10,215 nt of DNA from CAZWZG01 sp964638245 (GCA_964638245.1 CAZWZG010000113.1:1-10215), one strand, 5' to 3'; shown: positions 1-6,784, numbered from the stretch's first letter. A program made the numbers and translations. The notes: generated from the letters alone by a model not told the origin.

Positions 1-618
1 CTCATGATCGGCGAAGGACCGGCGGCGCGGTCGGTGCGGATCGAATTGCAGCCCTTCACGCTTGTCGGCGCGACGACACGGCTCGGGCTTTTGACGACCC
101 CTTTGCGCGATCGGTTCGGCATCCCGTCGCGGCTGGACTTCTATTCGCCGGACGAGTTGCTGCGGATCGTGACGCGCGCCGCCGGCCTTCTTTCGATGGA
201 CGTAGAAGAGGCTGGAGCCGAGGAAATCGCCCGCCGAGCACGCGGCACACCACGTGTTGCAGGCCGTTTGTTGCGACGGGTGGTGGATTTTGCATTGGTC
301 GAGGGCGACGGACGTTTGACCAAAGCGATTGCCGATGCGGCATTGAACCGGCTTGGGGTGGATGCGCTGGGCCTGGATGGGGCGGATCGGCGGTATCTGA
401 AGCTGATTGCGGACGCGTATCAGGGCGGCCCGGTCGGAGTTGAGACACTGTCGGCGGCCCTGTCGGAAAGCCGGGACGCAATCGAAGAAGTGATCGAACC
501 GTTTTTGCTCCAACAGGGCCTGATCCAACGAACACCGCGGGGCCGCATGCTGGCCAGCCGGGCTTGGAGCCATCTGGGGCTCGCACCACCTGCGGATCAA
601 AGCGATCTTTTTGGGTGA
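1..618 (+). CDS. ruvB: RuvB, Holliday junction branch migration ATPase (5' truncated by window)
   Basis: This is the C-terminal part of the hexameric AAA+ motor that, with RuvA, drives branch migration of Holliday junctions in recombinational repair. The window opens inside the ATPase domain, so Walker A and B are upstream and not visible. Seen here are the sensor-1 motif GATTR (nt 67-81), the LRDRFG segment carrying the arginine finger (nt 103-120) and the sensor-2 motif GTPR (nt 244-255). They are followed by the C-terminal winged-helix domain with the family signatures GGPVGVETL and QRTPRGR. About 205 residues are present, against a usual full length near 340. The reading frame is open from base 1, so the ATG at 4 is internal (it matches the MIGEGPAARS segment of the family) and not a start. 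The stop is TGA at 616-618. In this group ruvC and ruvA would be expected just upstream. Identification is certain. Confidence 0.98.
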   Translation, partial: LMIGEGPAARSVRIELQPFTLVGATTRLGLLTTPLRDRFGIPSRLDFYSPDELLRIVTRAAGLLSMDVEEAGAEEIARRARGTPRVAGRLLRRVVDFALVEGDGRLTKAIADAALNRLGVDALGLDGADRRYLKLIADAYQGGPVGVETLSAALSESRDAIEEVIEPFLLQQGLIQRTPRGRMLASRAWSHLGLAPPADQSDLFG

Positions 619-622
619 ACGG

Positions 623-690
623 CAGCGGGGGCCAGCCCCCGTCCGCTGCGCGGACTCCCCCGGGATATTTTTGGCCAGATGAAGGATGCC
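623..690. terminator. Structured GC-rich intergenic element, probable ruvB terminator and family-specific repeat
   Basis: Directly after ruvB lies a strongly structured stretch. One fold pairs CAGCGG (623-628) with CCGCTG (643-648) and continues with GGG/CCC after a 2-base bulge. A competing fold is a perfect 6-bp hairpin, GTCCGC (641-646) / GCGGAC (650-655), with a 3-base loop. A run of five T (668-672) follows inside CCCGGGATATTTTTGGCCA. Hairpin plus T-run suggests a rho-independent terminator, though the T-run is about 13 bases from the second stem, so it is not canonical. From memory, the block CCCGGGATATTT...GCCAGATGAAG recurs between genes in many Rhodobacteraceae genomes. I cannot verify that here. 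Confidence 0.55.
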
Positions 691-725
691 TTGAGGTCAG
701 GATTGGGCCCGAGTAGGCAAGCGGG

Positions 726-1355
726 ATGACGCCAGAAGAGATCACACCGTTTTTCACCCGATCGGACGGACAGTACCTGTTCGCGCGTTGGGGTCGTCCC
801 ATCGCTCCGGTTGTGTTCGGCGTACAGGAAGAAACGCTGCCGATCATCAAGGGCGCGATTGAGGCCGTCGTGACGCTTGCGGGGCACAAGATGGCCGAGA
901 CCGACCCCGAACTGGGCGCGAACCTGATGATCTTTTTCCTGACGGATTGGTCGGAGTTGATTGAGACGCCGCATCTTGACCGGCTTATCCCCGATCTTGG
1001 TCCCTTGGTGGAGCGACTGATCGAGGCGGACGCCAACCAGTATCGCATTTTCCGCTTTGACGAAGCGGGTGCGATCCGGGCCTGTTTCGCTTTTCAGCGG
1101 ATGACACCTGAATTAGGTGAGGTTCCAGCCGAGGCCATTGCGCTCAGCGCGGCAGCGCAAATGATTGTGCTTTGGTCCGACGAAAGCTTTGGCCGTGTGG
1201 GCCCGATTGCGGCGGATGAAGCCAGTGGTGCCATGATCCTGAACCCGGACATTGCCGCGATTATCCGGGTGTCCTACGATCCCATCCTTCCCTCTGTAGC
1301 GCACGATCCAAGCCATGCACTCCGCCTTGCGGCGCGGATTGCTCACGTGTCGTAA
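726..1355 (+). CDS. Conserved-looking hypothetical protein, 209 aa, unknown function
   Basis: I do not recognise this protein. It has no signal peptide, membrane segment or obvious catalytic motif and is probably cytoplasmic. It looks like a compact alpha/beta fold. The first third reads as strand (APVVFGV), helix (residues about 36-53) and strand (ANLMIFFL). A second beta stretch follows (QYRIFRF, AIRACFAFQRM), then a helix ending in AAAQMIVLWSDESF. The only cysteine is in AIRACF. The strand-helix-strand opening and the AQMIVLW-SDESF segment faintly recall DUF2927 proteins of Rhodobacteraceae, but the conserved acidic/Gln residues I associate with that family are missing, so this is only a hint. 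The ATG at 726 is preceded by the weak purine-rich GCGGG. Codon use matches the neighbours, which supports a real gene. It lies 107 bases after ruvB and 49 bases before the EF-hand gene, all co-directional. Confidence 0.85.
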   Translation: MTPEEITPFFTRSDGQYLFARWGRPIAPVVFGVQEETLPIIKGAIEAVVTLAGHKMAETDPELGANLMIFFLTDWSELIETPHLDRLIPDLGPLVERLIEADANQYRIFRFDEAGAIRACFAFQRMTPELGEVPAEAIALSAAAQMIVLWSDESFGRVGPIAADEASGAMILNPDIAAIIRVSYDPILPSVAHDPSHALRLAARIAHVS

Positions 1356-1404
1356 TTTGGCCTGATTGGGCGGCTACATTTGCGTATCCATTGATGGAGA
1401 CGAG

Positions 1405-2868
1405 ATGCGCAAAGCCGTTCTTTTGCTGGCCTTTTTGGCAACACCCTCTTTGGCGCAGGTGCCGGACGCTTCGCTGAGCCAGCGCCAGCTTGACCGGATC
1501 GCGGCCAATCCCGAAAGCTTTGCGTCCACCACCTTGCGCGAGATGTTCGCCTTGGATCCCATAAACGGAGTCGCAGATGCCACGTCGATTGAAAGATGGG
1601 ACCTTCGCGATCGGGGAATGCGGCTTAACAGTCATTTAGGTCTGCCCTTGGCCTTCGATCATGATGGCGATTTTCATGTGAGCCGCGCTGAGGTGGCAGC
1701 GGTAGAGCCGATGCTTAGCGATGGTCACAAGCGCCAAATCGAGGCGTTCTTTGATGCCCATGACCGCGATGGAAACGACATCCTCGATCCAGCCGAAATC
1801 CGCGCCGGAGCAGAAGCGACGCTGGATGAGCGCACCGGCGGCGTTGTCAGCGCGCCGTGGCATTTGTTGAGTTTTGATACCAACGGCGATGGCAAGGCGA
1901 CACCTGAAGAGATGGTCGGGTTTGTGCAGGCGCGTGCGGGTCGACAGCTTGCCGAGATCAAGGCGCCGAACGGGCAGGTTTTCGGGGGTGACGCAATCGA
2001 CTGCACACTTCCTTCGCTCAGCGCTACTGCGACGACGGTTCACATCAAGGCCTATGAAGGCGCCGCTTTGTCGACGGTGTCCGTGGCAGGACGTGACGCC
2101 GAGACCACCATTGCCCGGCTTGAGATCGAGCCCGGCGAGACGCCGCTCTATATCTTTGCAACCGCAACGACCCACGTCCTTTGGTCGCTGCATGGTGCGA
2201 CAGAACGGGTCGAGCAATTTGTCGTCGCGCAGCGTGACCGCGGCGCGGGCGTTGCGGGTCTTGAAAGAGGGCGCGTCACGCTTTGGGATGAACCCTTTTG
2301 CCGTACTCGGATCTCACGGACCGACATCGGTACGGCGCAGGTTGTATTGGATCTGACGCGCGCCGACGCAACGCTGGAGTCCTACACGATTGGCGATATG
2401 CGGGTGCCGTCTGGCATAGATACGATCGCCGAGGCGGAACAACCCGGGCTGATTATTGAAAAGGATGGCAAGCGCTTCCATTGGGGAGAGAACGGTCTGA
2501 CACCCCTAAAGGAATTTGCGGGCGACCCGCACAATCGAACCCGGCAAGAGCTTTACCGGTTTCACCCGCTCGGTATCGACAGCGTTGCGCCCGAGGACGT
2601 GATCGCGCGCGGAACGGTCGAAGCCTACGACATTCTGCCGCAAGAAGCCGGGCTGTTGCAGCTACTGGATGCAGGCAACCTGACGCGCCGAGCAGATGGC
2701 GCCTATGTCATTGAGAAGCCGTTTGCGCGATTTCCAGCCGGTTTGAACGGCGCACATGGCGTCGACTTTCTGCTGATGCCGGGCATCCAGATGCCAGCAG
2801 GTGATCCTGGACATTCGACCGTGCGCCGGGTGGATACAGGCGAATGCCTCGTGGAACGGTGCCGCTGA
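1405..2868 (+). CDS. Exported three-EF-hand calcium-binding protein with unknown C-terminal domain
   Basis: The start is placed at ATG 1405 because GGAGA (1396-1400) precedes it and a clean signal peptide follows (MRKAVLLLAFLATPSLA, cleavage near residue 17/18). An in-frame TTG at 1366 would bury that peptide. The 487-residue product has three canonical EF-hand loops with acidic or polar residues at positions 1, 3, 5, 9 and Glu at 12: 85-96 (DHDGDFHVSRAE), 120-131 (DRDGNDILDPAE) and 158-169 (DTNGDGKATPEE). Calcium binding in the periplasm is therefore likely. Residues about 190-487 are probably beta-rich and unfamiliar. Four cysteines (C200, C299, C481, C486) could form disulfides after export. 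There is no lipobox and no second membrane segment. Its stop lies 35 bases before the preferred ybgC start, so it may be transcribed into the Tol-Pal cluster. The specific role is unknown. Confidence 0.88.
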   Translation: MRKAVLLLAFLATPSLAQVPDASLSQRQLDRIAANPESFASTTLREMFALDPINGVADATSIERWDLRDRGMRLNSHLGLPLAFDHDGDFHVSRAEVAAVEPMLSDGHKRQIEAFFDAHDRDGNDILDPAEIRAGAEATLDERTGGVVSAPWHLLSFDTNGDGKATPEEMVGFVQARAGRQLAEIKAPNGQVFGGDAIDCTLPSLSATATTVHIKAYEGAALSTVSVAGRDAETTIARLEIEPGETPLYIFATATTHVLWSLHGATERVEQFVVAQRDRGAGVAGLERGRVTLWDEPFCRTRISRTDIGTAQVVLDLTRADATLESYTIGDMRVPSGIDTIAEAEQPGLIIEKDGKRFHWGENGLTPLKEFAGDPHNRTRQELYRFHPLGIDSVAPEDVIARGTVEAYDILPQEAGLLQLLDAGNLTRRADGAYVIEKPFARFPAGLNGAHGVDFLLMPGIQMPAGDPGHSTVRRVDTGECLVERCR

Positions 2869-2903
2869 TTGCACTGACCCATGAACTGGGCCAAAACGGG
2901 AGC

Positions 2904-3293
2904 ATGCGTCACACGTTCGAAACACGCGTCTATTATGAAGACACCGATCTGGCCGGGATCGTCTATTATGCCAATTATCTCAAATATATAGAGCGCGCGC
3001 GCAGTGAGTTCGTTCGCACGCTTGGCATCGATCAAAACCGACTGCGCGAAGAAGAGGGTATCGTCTTTGCCGTCGCTCGGGTTGAGGCCGATTACAAGGT
3101 GCCGGCCAAGTTCGACGATGTGGTGACCGTTGTCACTCAGCCGCTGAAAGTTACGCCTGCCCGTCTTGTCTTTAGCCAAGATGTTTGCCGCGGTGACGAG
3201 GTGCTTTTCGCTTCTGTGATAACGCTGGCCGCGCTGTCGCCCACAGGTCGCCCGGCGCGCATTCCGGCGGCGATCCGCGCGGCTTTGGCCTAA
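2904..3293 (+). CDS. ybgC: YbgC, Tol-Pal-associated acyl-CoA thioesterase
   Basis: A single hot-dog-fold domain of the 4-hydroxybenzoyl-CoA thioesterase family, which hydrolyses acyl-CoA thioesters in the cytoplasm. YbgC proteins are almost always encoded with tolQRAB-pal and have been linked to phospholipid metabolism. The signature YYEDTDLAGIVYYANYLKY spans residues 10-28, and the catalytic Asp is expected at D15 of the D-x-A-G motif. The start chosen, ATG 2904, gives 129 residues, close to the 134 of the E. coli protein, and begins one strand before the motif as usual. An in-frame ATG at 2844 would add 20 residues unlike the family and overlap the EF-hand gene by 25 bases. Neither start has a well-placed Shine-Dalgarno: GGGAG at 2898-2902 is too close to 2904. 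Function is confident, exact start moderately so. Confidence 0.95.
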   Translation: MRHTFETRVYYEDTDLAGIVYYANYLKYIERARSEFVRTLGIDQNRLREEEGIVFAVARVEADYKVPAKFDDVVTVVTQPLKVTPARLVFSQDVCRGDEVLFASVITLAALSPTGRPARIPAAIRAALA

Positions 3294-3396
3294 CGCGGCG
3301 TCGCTGACACGATCGTGTTGGCTATTGGCTTTCTGATGCGTTAATGTTGCGTCAAACAACGCGCAACAAGCGCAGCCAGACAGGCAGAGCAGGCAG
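3294..3396 (+). promoter_or_regulatory. Intergenic region before tolQ: weak promoter candidate, inverted repeat, CtrA-like site
   Basis: These 103 bases hold several signals of modest strength. A possible -35 TTGGCT (3318-3323) is followed after 17 bases by TTAATG (3341-3346), a poor -10. An inverted repeat TGTTGCG (3345-3351) / CGCAACA (3362-3368) has a 10-base centre. TTAA (3341-3344), seven bases, then TCAAAC (3352-3357) differs by one base from the CtrA consensus TTAA-N7-TTAAC. A short direct repeat CAGGCAG (3381-3387 and 3390-3396) abuts the tolQ start and supplies a weak ribosome-binding sequence. A promoter here would allow tolQ expression apart from ybgC. Each element on its own is weak. 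Confidence 0.3.
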
Positions 3397-4092
3397 ATGG
3401 AAACCGAAGTAGCAGCCCTCGCGAGCGAGGCCGACTATTCCCTTTTGGGCCTATACGCGCGGGCCACTCTCACCGTTAAAATCGTGATGATCATGTTGAT
3501 CCTCGCCTCTGTTTGGAGCTGGGCGATGATCATCACCAAGACTCTGATGATCCGGCGGGCGCGCGCCGAAGCGGCGACGTTTGATCGCGCGTTCTGGTCG
3601 GGTGAGCCTCTGGATGACCTTTTCGATAAGGTTGGCGCGGAACCGACCGGTGCGTCCGAGAAAATCTTCGCTTCCGGCATGGTCGAGTGGCGGCGCTCGC
3701 ATCGGCAGGACGGGGTGCTAATCCCTGGAGCAGAAGCACGGATTTCGCGCACCATGGATGTCGCAATTAGCCGGGAGAACGACGATCTTGGGCGAGGCCT
3801 CAGCCTTCTGGCCACTATTGGCTCGACAGCGCCCTTCATTGGCCTTTTCGGCACGGTCTGGGGGATCATGAACGCCTTCATCGAAATCGCCGAGCAACAG
3901 AACACCAATCTAGCAGTCGTGGCGCCGGGGATCGCAGAGGCTTTGCTGGCCACTGGGCTGGGACTTCTGGCCGCAATTCCAGCCGTGATATTTTATAACA
4001 AGCTCGCTGCGGACAATGATCGCATCGTGGCAGGCTATGAAGCCTTCGCCGACGAATTCGCGACGATCCTGTCGCGCCAGATGAACGGATAG
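3397..4092 (+). CDS. tolQ: TolQ, proton-channel subunit of the Tol-Pal motor
   Basis: An inner-membrane MotA/TolQ/ExbB-family protein of 231 residues, the usual length. TolQ forms a pentamer around TolR and uses the proton motive force to move TolA, supporting outer-membrane constriction at division. Three membrane segments are visible: about 26-50 (ending in the basic MIRRARAEAA), about 137-160 (GSTAPFIGLFGTVWGIMNAF, the most conserved part of the family) and about 175-200 (APGIAEALLATGLGLLAAIP). A large cytoplasmic loop lies between the first two. The Thr and Gly residues of the second and third helices that line the channel in the family are present. The start at ATG 3397 gives a short periplasmic N-terminus, as expected. 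The stop is 4 bases before tolR, so the two are surely cotranscribed and probably translationally linked. Confidence 0.97.
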   Translation: METEVAALASEADYSLLGLYARATLTVKIVMIMLILASVWSWAMIITKTLMIRRARAEAATFDRAFWSGEPLDDLFDKVGAEPTGASEKIFASGMVEWRRSHRQDGVLIPGAEARISRTMDVAISRENDDLGRGLSLLATIGSTAPFIGLFGTVWGIMNAFIEIAEQQNTNLAVVAPGIAEALLATGLGLLAAIPAVIFYNKLAADNDRIVAGYEAFADEFATILSRQMNG

Positions 4093-4096
4093 GCCC

Positions 4097-4564
4097 ATGG
4101 GCGCTGGTGTCATGCAGAACGAGACGGGCGGGGGGCGCAGGCGCCGCCGTCGGTCCCGCCCGATGTCGGAAATCAACGTCACGCCTTTCGTGGACGTAAT
4201 GCTGGTGCTTTTGATCATCTTCATGGTGGCAGCGCCGCTGCTCACCGTGGGCGTGCCGGTGGAACTCCCTAAGACCGCCGCGAACGCGCTGCCAACCGAA
4301 CAGGAAGAGCCGCTGACGATCTCTCTCACTGCGGAGGGCGAGATCGTCTTACAATCAACGCCCATCGCTGCCGCCGACCTGATCCCGCGACTGCGCGCCG
4401 TGGTTCAGGAGCGGACGTCGCGGCAGGTCTTCCTGCGCGCGGACGGTGCAATCCAGTATGCGCGCGTGGTCGAAATCATGGGCGCGCTCAATGCGGCCGG
4501 GTTCGAGGATATCGGACTGGTCACGGATGTGGGCGGCCCGACCTTGGATGGCGATGGTGGCTGA
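4097..4564 (+). CDS. tolR: TolR, ExbD/TolR-family subunit of the Tol-Pal motor
   Basis: This 155-residue bitopic inner-membrane protein is the ion-motive partner of TolQ. The N-terminus is strongly basic (RRRRRRSR, residues 14-21) and then carries the family signature MSEINVTPFVDVMLVLLIIF. D33 in FVDVML is the proton-carrying aspartate, equivalent to D23 of E. coli TolR. One membrane helix spans about 31-50, and the rest is the periplasmic domain that dimerises and binds peptidoglycan (for example ITAADLIPRLR-like and VFLRADGAIQYARVVEIM segments, about 90-130). ATG 4097 follows GGATAGG closely. An in-frame ATG at 4112 would shorten the protein by 5 residues and cannot be excluded. Spacing is 4 bases from tolQ and 5 bases to tolA. 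Confidence 0.96.
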   Translation: MGAGVMQNETGGGRRRRRRSRPMSEINVTPFVDVMLVLLIIFMVAAPLLTVGVPVELPKTAANALPTEQEEPLTISLTAEGEIVLQSTPIAAADLIPRLRAVVQERTSRQVFLRADGAIQYARVVEIMGALNAAGFEDIGLVTDVGGPTLDGDGG

Positions 4565-4569
4565 CACCC

Positions 4570-5457
4570 ATGACCGCCGGTTGGATCATATCCGGGGTGG
4601 CCCACGTGGTGCTGATCCTGTTCCTGCTGGTGGGCGGTATCTTCAACCGCGACCGCCTGCCGCCGGTTTCCGTGGCTGAGGTGTCGATCCTGACCGAGGC
4701 GCAGTTTGCTGCGCTCGTACCTGCAGGTGACCCACCTGAACTGGCAACCGACGCCGTGCAGCCCGCGCCGCCCGAGGCAGAGGACGCTGCGCCGGAAACG
4801 CCGAGCGAAGACACCCAGCCGGACTTGAGCGAACCAGAAGCCGCCGATGCCCCCGACGCGCCCGCACCGATCCCGGAAACGCCGGATCCGCTGCCTGAAC
4901 CTGCTTTAGTCCAGCCTGTCGATCCGACCCCGCCGACGCCTCCAACGGAAACAGAAGGCGCGACGGTGATCGCCGCACTCCCGCCCCCACCTGCCGAGCG
5001 TGTTGCTCCCGAGCCTGCTGCGCCCCCTCCGCCGGAGGCCGAGCGTGCGCCCGAAGTGGTCGAGGAAACTGCACCGGCGCTCGAACCCGATCCCGCACCT
5101 ATCGTGGAAGACGAACCGCCCGCCGCGCCCGAAGAAGCNNNNNNNNNNNNNNNNNNNNNNNNNNNNNNNNNNNNNNNNNNNNNNNNNNNNNNNNNNNNNN
5201 NNNNNNNNNNNNNNNNNNNNNNNNNNNNNNNNNNNNNNGCGGTTTCCATGAACCGGGACGGCACCGTCGTGGGCAATCAGGTCCGGCAAGTCTCCGCCAG
5301 CGGCGGCGACGATGCCGCCCAACGCTCGGCCTTTGAGAAGGCCCGGCGCGCAATTCTCCGCTGCCAGCGCGGCGGATTCCCGTTACCGGTTGAGAAATAC
5401 GACCAGTGGCGCGAGATCGAAATGGTGTTCAACCCCGAGGGAATGAGGCTCCGATGA
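4570..5457 (+). CDS. tolA: TolA, trans-periplasmic energy-transducing protein (interrupted by assembly gap)
   Basis: TolA is anchored to TolQR by one N-terminal helix and reaches across the periplasm to TolB/Pal. The helix is residues about 5-25 and carries the TolA-typical S-x3-H motif (S8, H12). Residues about 50-189 are unusually rich in Pro, Glu, Asp and Ala. The 189 residues before the gap contain no lysine, unlike the Lys/Ala-rich helical rod of E. coli TolA. A 100-N gap (5139-5238) then removes an unknown length. The last 72 residues are the C-terminal domain: VSMNRDGTVVGNQV, AFEKARRAILRC and the ending QWREIEMVFNPEGMRLR. The domain's first cysteine and CWN-type motif are probably inside the gap, leaving C at AILRC without a visible partner. 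Its TGA overlaps the tolB ATG by 4 bases. Family assignment is sure. Length and frame across the gap are not. Confidence 0.92.
   Translation: MTAGWIISGVAHVVLILFLLVGGIFNRDRLPPVSVAEVSILTEAQFAALVPAGDPPELATDAVQPAPPEAEDAAPETPSEDTQPDLSEPEAADAPDAPAPIPETPDPLPEPALVQPVDPTPPTPPTETEGATVIAALPPPPAERVAPEPAAPPPPEAERAPEVVEETAPALEPDPAPIVEDEPPAAPEEXXXXXXXXXXXXXXXXXXXXXXXXXXXXXXXXXXAVSMNRDGTVVGNQVRQVSASGGDDAAQRSAFEKARRAILRCQRGGFPLPVEKYDQWREIEMVFNPEGMRLR
5139..5238. other. Assembly gap of exactly 100 N inside tolA
   Basis: One hundred consecutive N are present. That number is the conventional filler for a gap of unknown size, so the true missing length is not known. The flanking pieces of tolA stay in frame across 100 bases, and an intact gene needs a missing length of 3n+1. 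The agreement would occur by chance one time in three. The gap sits where the low-complexity Pro/Glu region meets the C-terminal domain, consistent with a repetitive or GC-rich stretch that failed to assemble. Confidence 0.99.
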
Positions 5458-6776
5458 AACGGTTTTTGCTTTGCGTATTGGCGCTCCTCGCGCCCCTTGC
5501 CACACCCGCGATGGCCCAGAACGGTCCCTTGAGGATCGAGATCACCGAAGGCGTGATCGAGCCCTTGCCCTACGCGATCCCGAACTTCATCGCGGAAACA
5601 CCGGGGGCAGAGGATTTAGCCACCCAGATCAGTCGGGTTGTGGCCGCTGACTTGTCGGGTACCGGGCTGTTTCGGGAAATTTCGCCGTCTGCATTCATTT
5701 CGAACGTCACCGATTTCGATACCGTCGTTCAGTTCCCCGACTGGAAAGCCATCAACGCTCAGGCGCTGATCACTGGCGCCGTCTCCCGCTCGGGCGATGG
5801 TCGTATCTCGGTGAAGTTCCGACTGTTCGATGTTTTCTCCGAACGTGCGCTAGGCGAAGGGCTTCAATTCGAAGGCACCGAGACCAGCTGGCGTCGCATG
5901 GCCCACAAGGTTGCCGATCAGGTTTATTCCCGGATCACAGGCGAGGGGCCGTATTTCGACAGTCGCGTGGTCTTTGTGTCGGAAACCGGGCCAAAGAACG
6001 ACCGTCAAAAGCGGCTTGCAATCATGGATTATGATGGCGCGAACATCCAGTTTCTGACCGACAGTTCGGCGCTTGTCCTCGCCCCCCGCGTTTCACCCAC
6101 CGGCGACCGCGTGCTTTACACCAGCTTTGAAACAGGCGTGCCGCAAGTGTTTGAGTTGTCGGTCAACGACGTCTCGCGTCGCGCGCTTAATCTGGGGCAG
6201 GGCGCACAGACCTTTTCGCCGCGCTATTCGCCAGATGGTCGCTCGATCCTCTACTCGCGTGCAGGTGGTGGCAATACCGACATCTACCGATATGACACCG
6301 GCACGGGGAACAGCACCCGCCTGACCTCCTCGCCAGCGGTCGACACGTCGCCCTCGTTCTCGCCCGATGGCAGCCGGATGGTTTTTGAATCCGATCGTTC
6401 GGGTACCCAGCAGCTTTACGTGATGAGCGCGGGCGGTGGAGAGCCGCGCCGGATCAGCTTTGGTCCGGGTCGCTATGGCACGCCCGTCTGGTCGCCGCGT
6501 GGGGACCTCATCGCCTTTACCAAGCAGAACGAAGGGCGCTTTCATATCGGCGTCATGCGCGTTGATGGCTCTGAAGAGCGTCTCCTGACCGCGTCATTCC
6601 TCGACGAAGGCCCCACCTGGGCACCAAACGGACGGGTTTTGATGTTCACGCGCGAGACCTCCGGGGCCCAAGGCGCGCCAGCGATCTTCTCGGTCGACAT
6701 ATCGGGGCGCAACCTTCGCAAATTGCCCTTGGCAAACGCCGCATCGGATCCCTCGTGGTCGCCCTTGCTGCCCTAA
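5454..6776 (+). CDS. tolB: TolB, periplasmic beta-propeller protein of Tol-Pal
   Basis: A soluble periplasmic protein that bridges TolA and Pal. The start is ATG 5454, overlapping the tolA stop as ATGA. GAGG at 5445-5448 is well placed, and a good signal peptide follows (residues 1-22, ending ATPAMAQ). Starting further upstream would put 16 non-signal residues in front. The 440-residue length is normal for the family. The N-terminal alpha/beta domain (about 25-165) includes the typical FPDWKAINAQALITGAV. The C-terminal six-bladed propeller is marked by repeated W/F-SPDG-type turns: VSPTGDRVLYTS (about 213), YSPDGRSILYSR (258), FSPDGSRMVFES (302), WSPRGDLIAFTK (346), WAPNGRVLMFTR (389) and a closing PSWSPLLP at the very C-terminus. 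The N-terminal strand of the mature protein is the part that contacts TolA in the family. It is the fourth gene of the tol run, with 81 bases to pal. Confidence 0.97.
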   Translation: MKRFLLCVLALLAPLATPAMAQNGPLRIEITEGVIEPLPYAIPNFIAETPGAEDLATQISRVVAADLSGTGLFREISPSAFISNVTDFDTVVQFPDWKAINAQALITGAVSRSGDGRISVKFRLFDVFSERALGEGLQFEGTETSWRRMAHKVADQVYSRITGEGPYFDSRVVFVSETGPKNDRQKRLAIMDYDGANIQFLTDSSALVLAPRVSPTGDRVLYTSFETGVPQVFELSVNDVSRRALNLGQGAQTFSPRYSPDGRSILYSRAGGGNTDIYRYDTGTGNSTRLTSSPAVDTSPSFSPDGSRMVFESDRSGTQQLYVMSAGGGEPRRISFGPGRYGTPVWSPRGDLIAFTKQNEGRFHIGVMRVDGSEERLLTASFLDEGPTWAPNGRVLMFTRETSGAQGAPAIFSVDISGRNLRKLPLANAASDPSWSPLLP

Positions 6777-6784
6777 GACATCGA

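Noticed and set aside
56..1048. Long open frame on the minus strand (330 codons) across ruvB and the next gene
   Set aside because: It runs antisense to certain ruvB and crosses the intergenic hairpins. The translation is Arg/Pro/Ser-rich with no family resemblance, the usual shadow of GC-rich coding DNA.
1366..1404. In-frame TTG as an upstream start for the EF-hand protein
   Set aside because: It would add 13 residues ahead of a clean signal peptide. ATG 1405 has GGAGA just upstream.
1636..2217. Minus-strand open frame (193 codons) inside the EF-hand gene
   Set aside because: It is fully antisense to a gene with three clear EF-hands, and the translation shows no domain or signal peptide.
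2844..2903. Upstream ATG for ybgC giving a 149-residue protein
   Set aside because: The extra 20 residues do not resemble YbgC N-termini, make the protein longer than usual and overlap the EF-hand gene by 25 bases. It is still possible because neither start has a convincing ribosome-binding site.
2703..3359. Minus-strand open frame (218 codons) across ybgC
   Set aside because: It is antisense to ybgC, which has unmistakable family motifs. No motif or ribosome-binding site supports the antisense frame.
4134..4145. GGCGC/GCGCC palindrome at the start of tolR
   Set aside because: It is explained by the GC-rich codons of the Gly/Arg-rich TolR N-terminus. There is no reason to treat it as a regulatory site.
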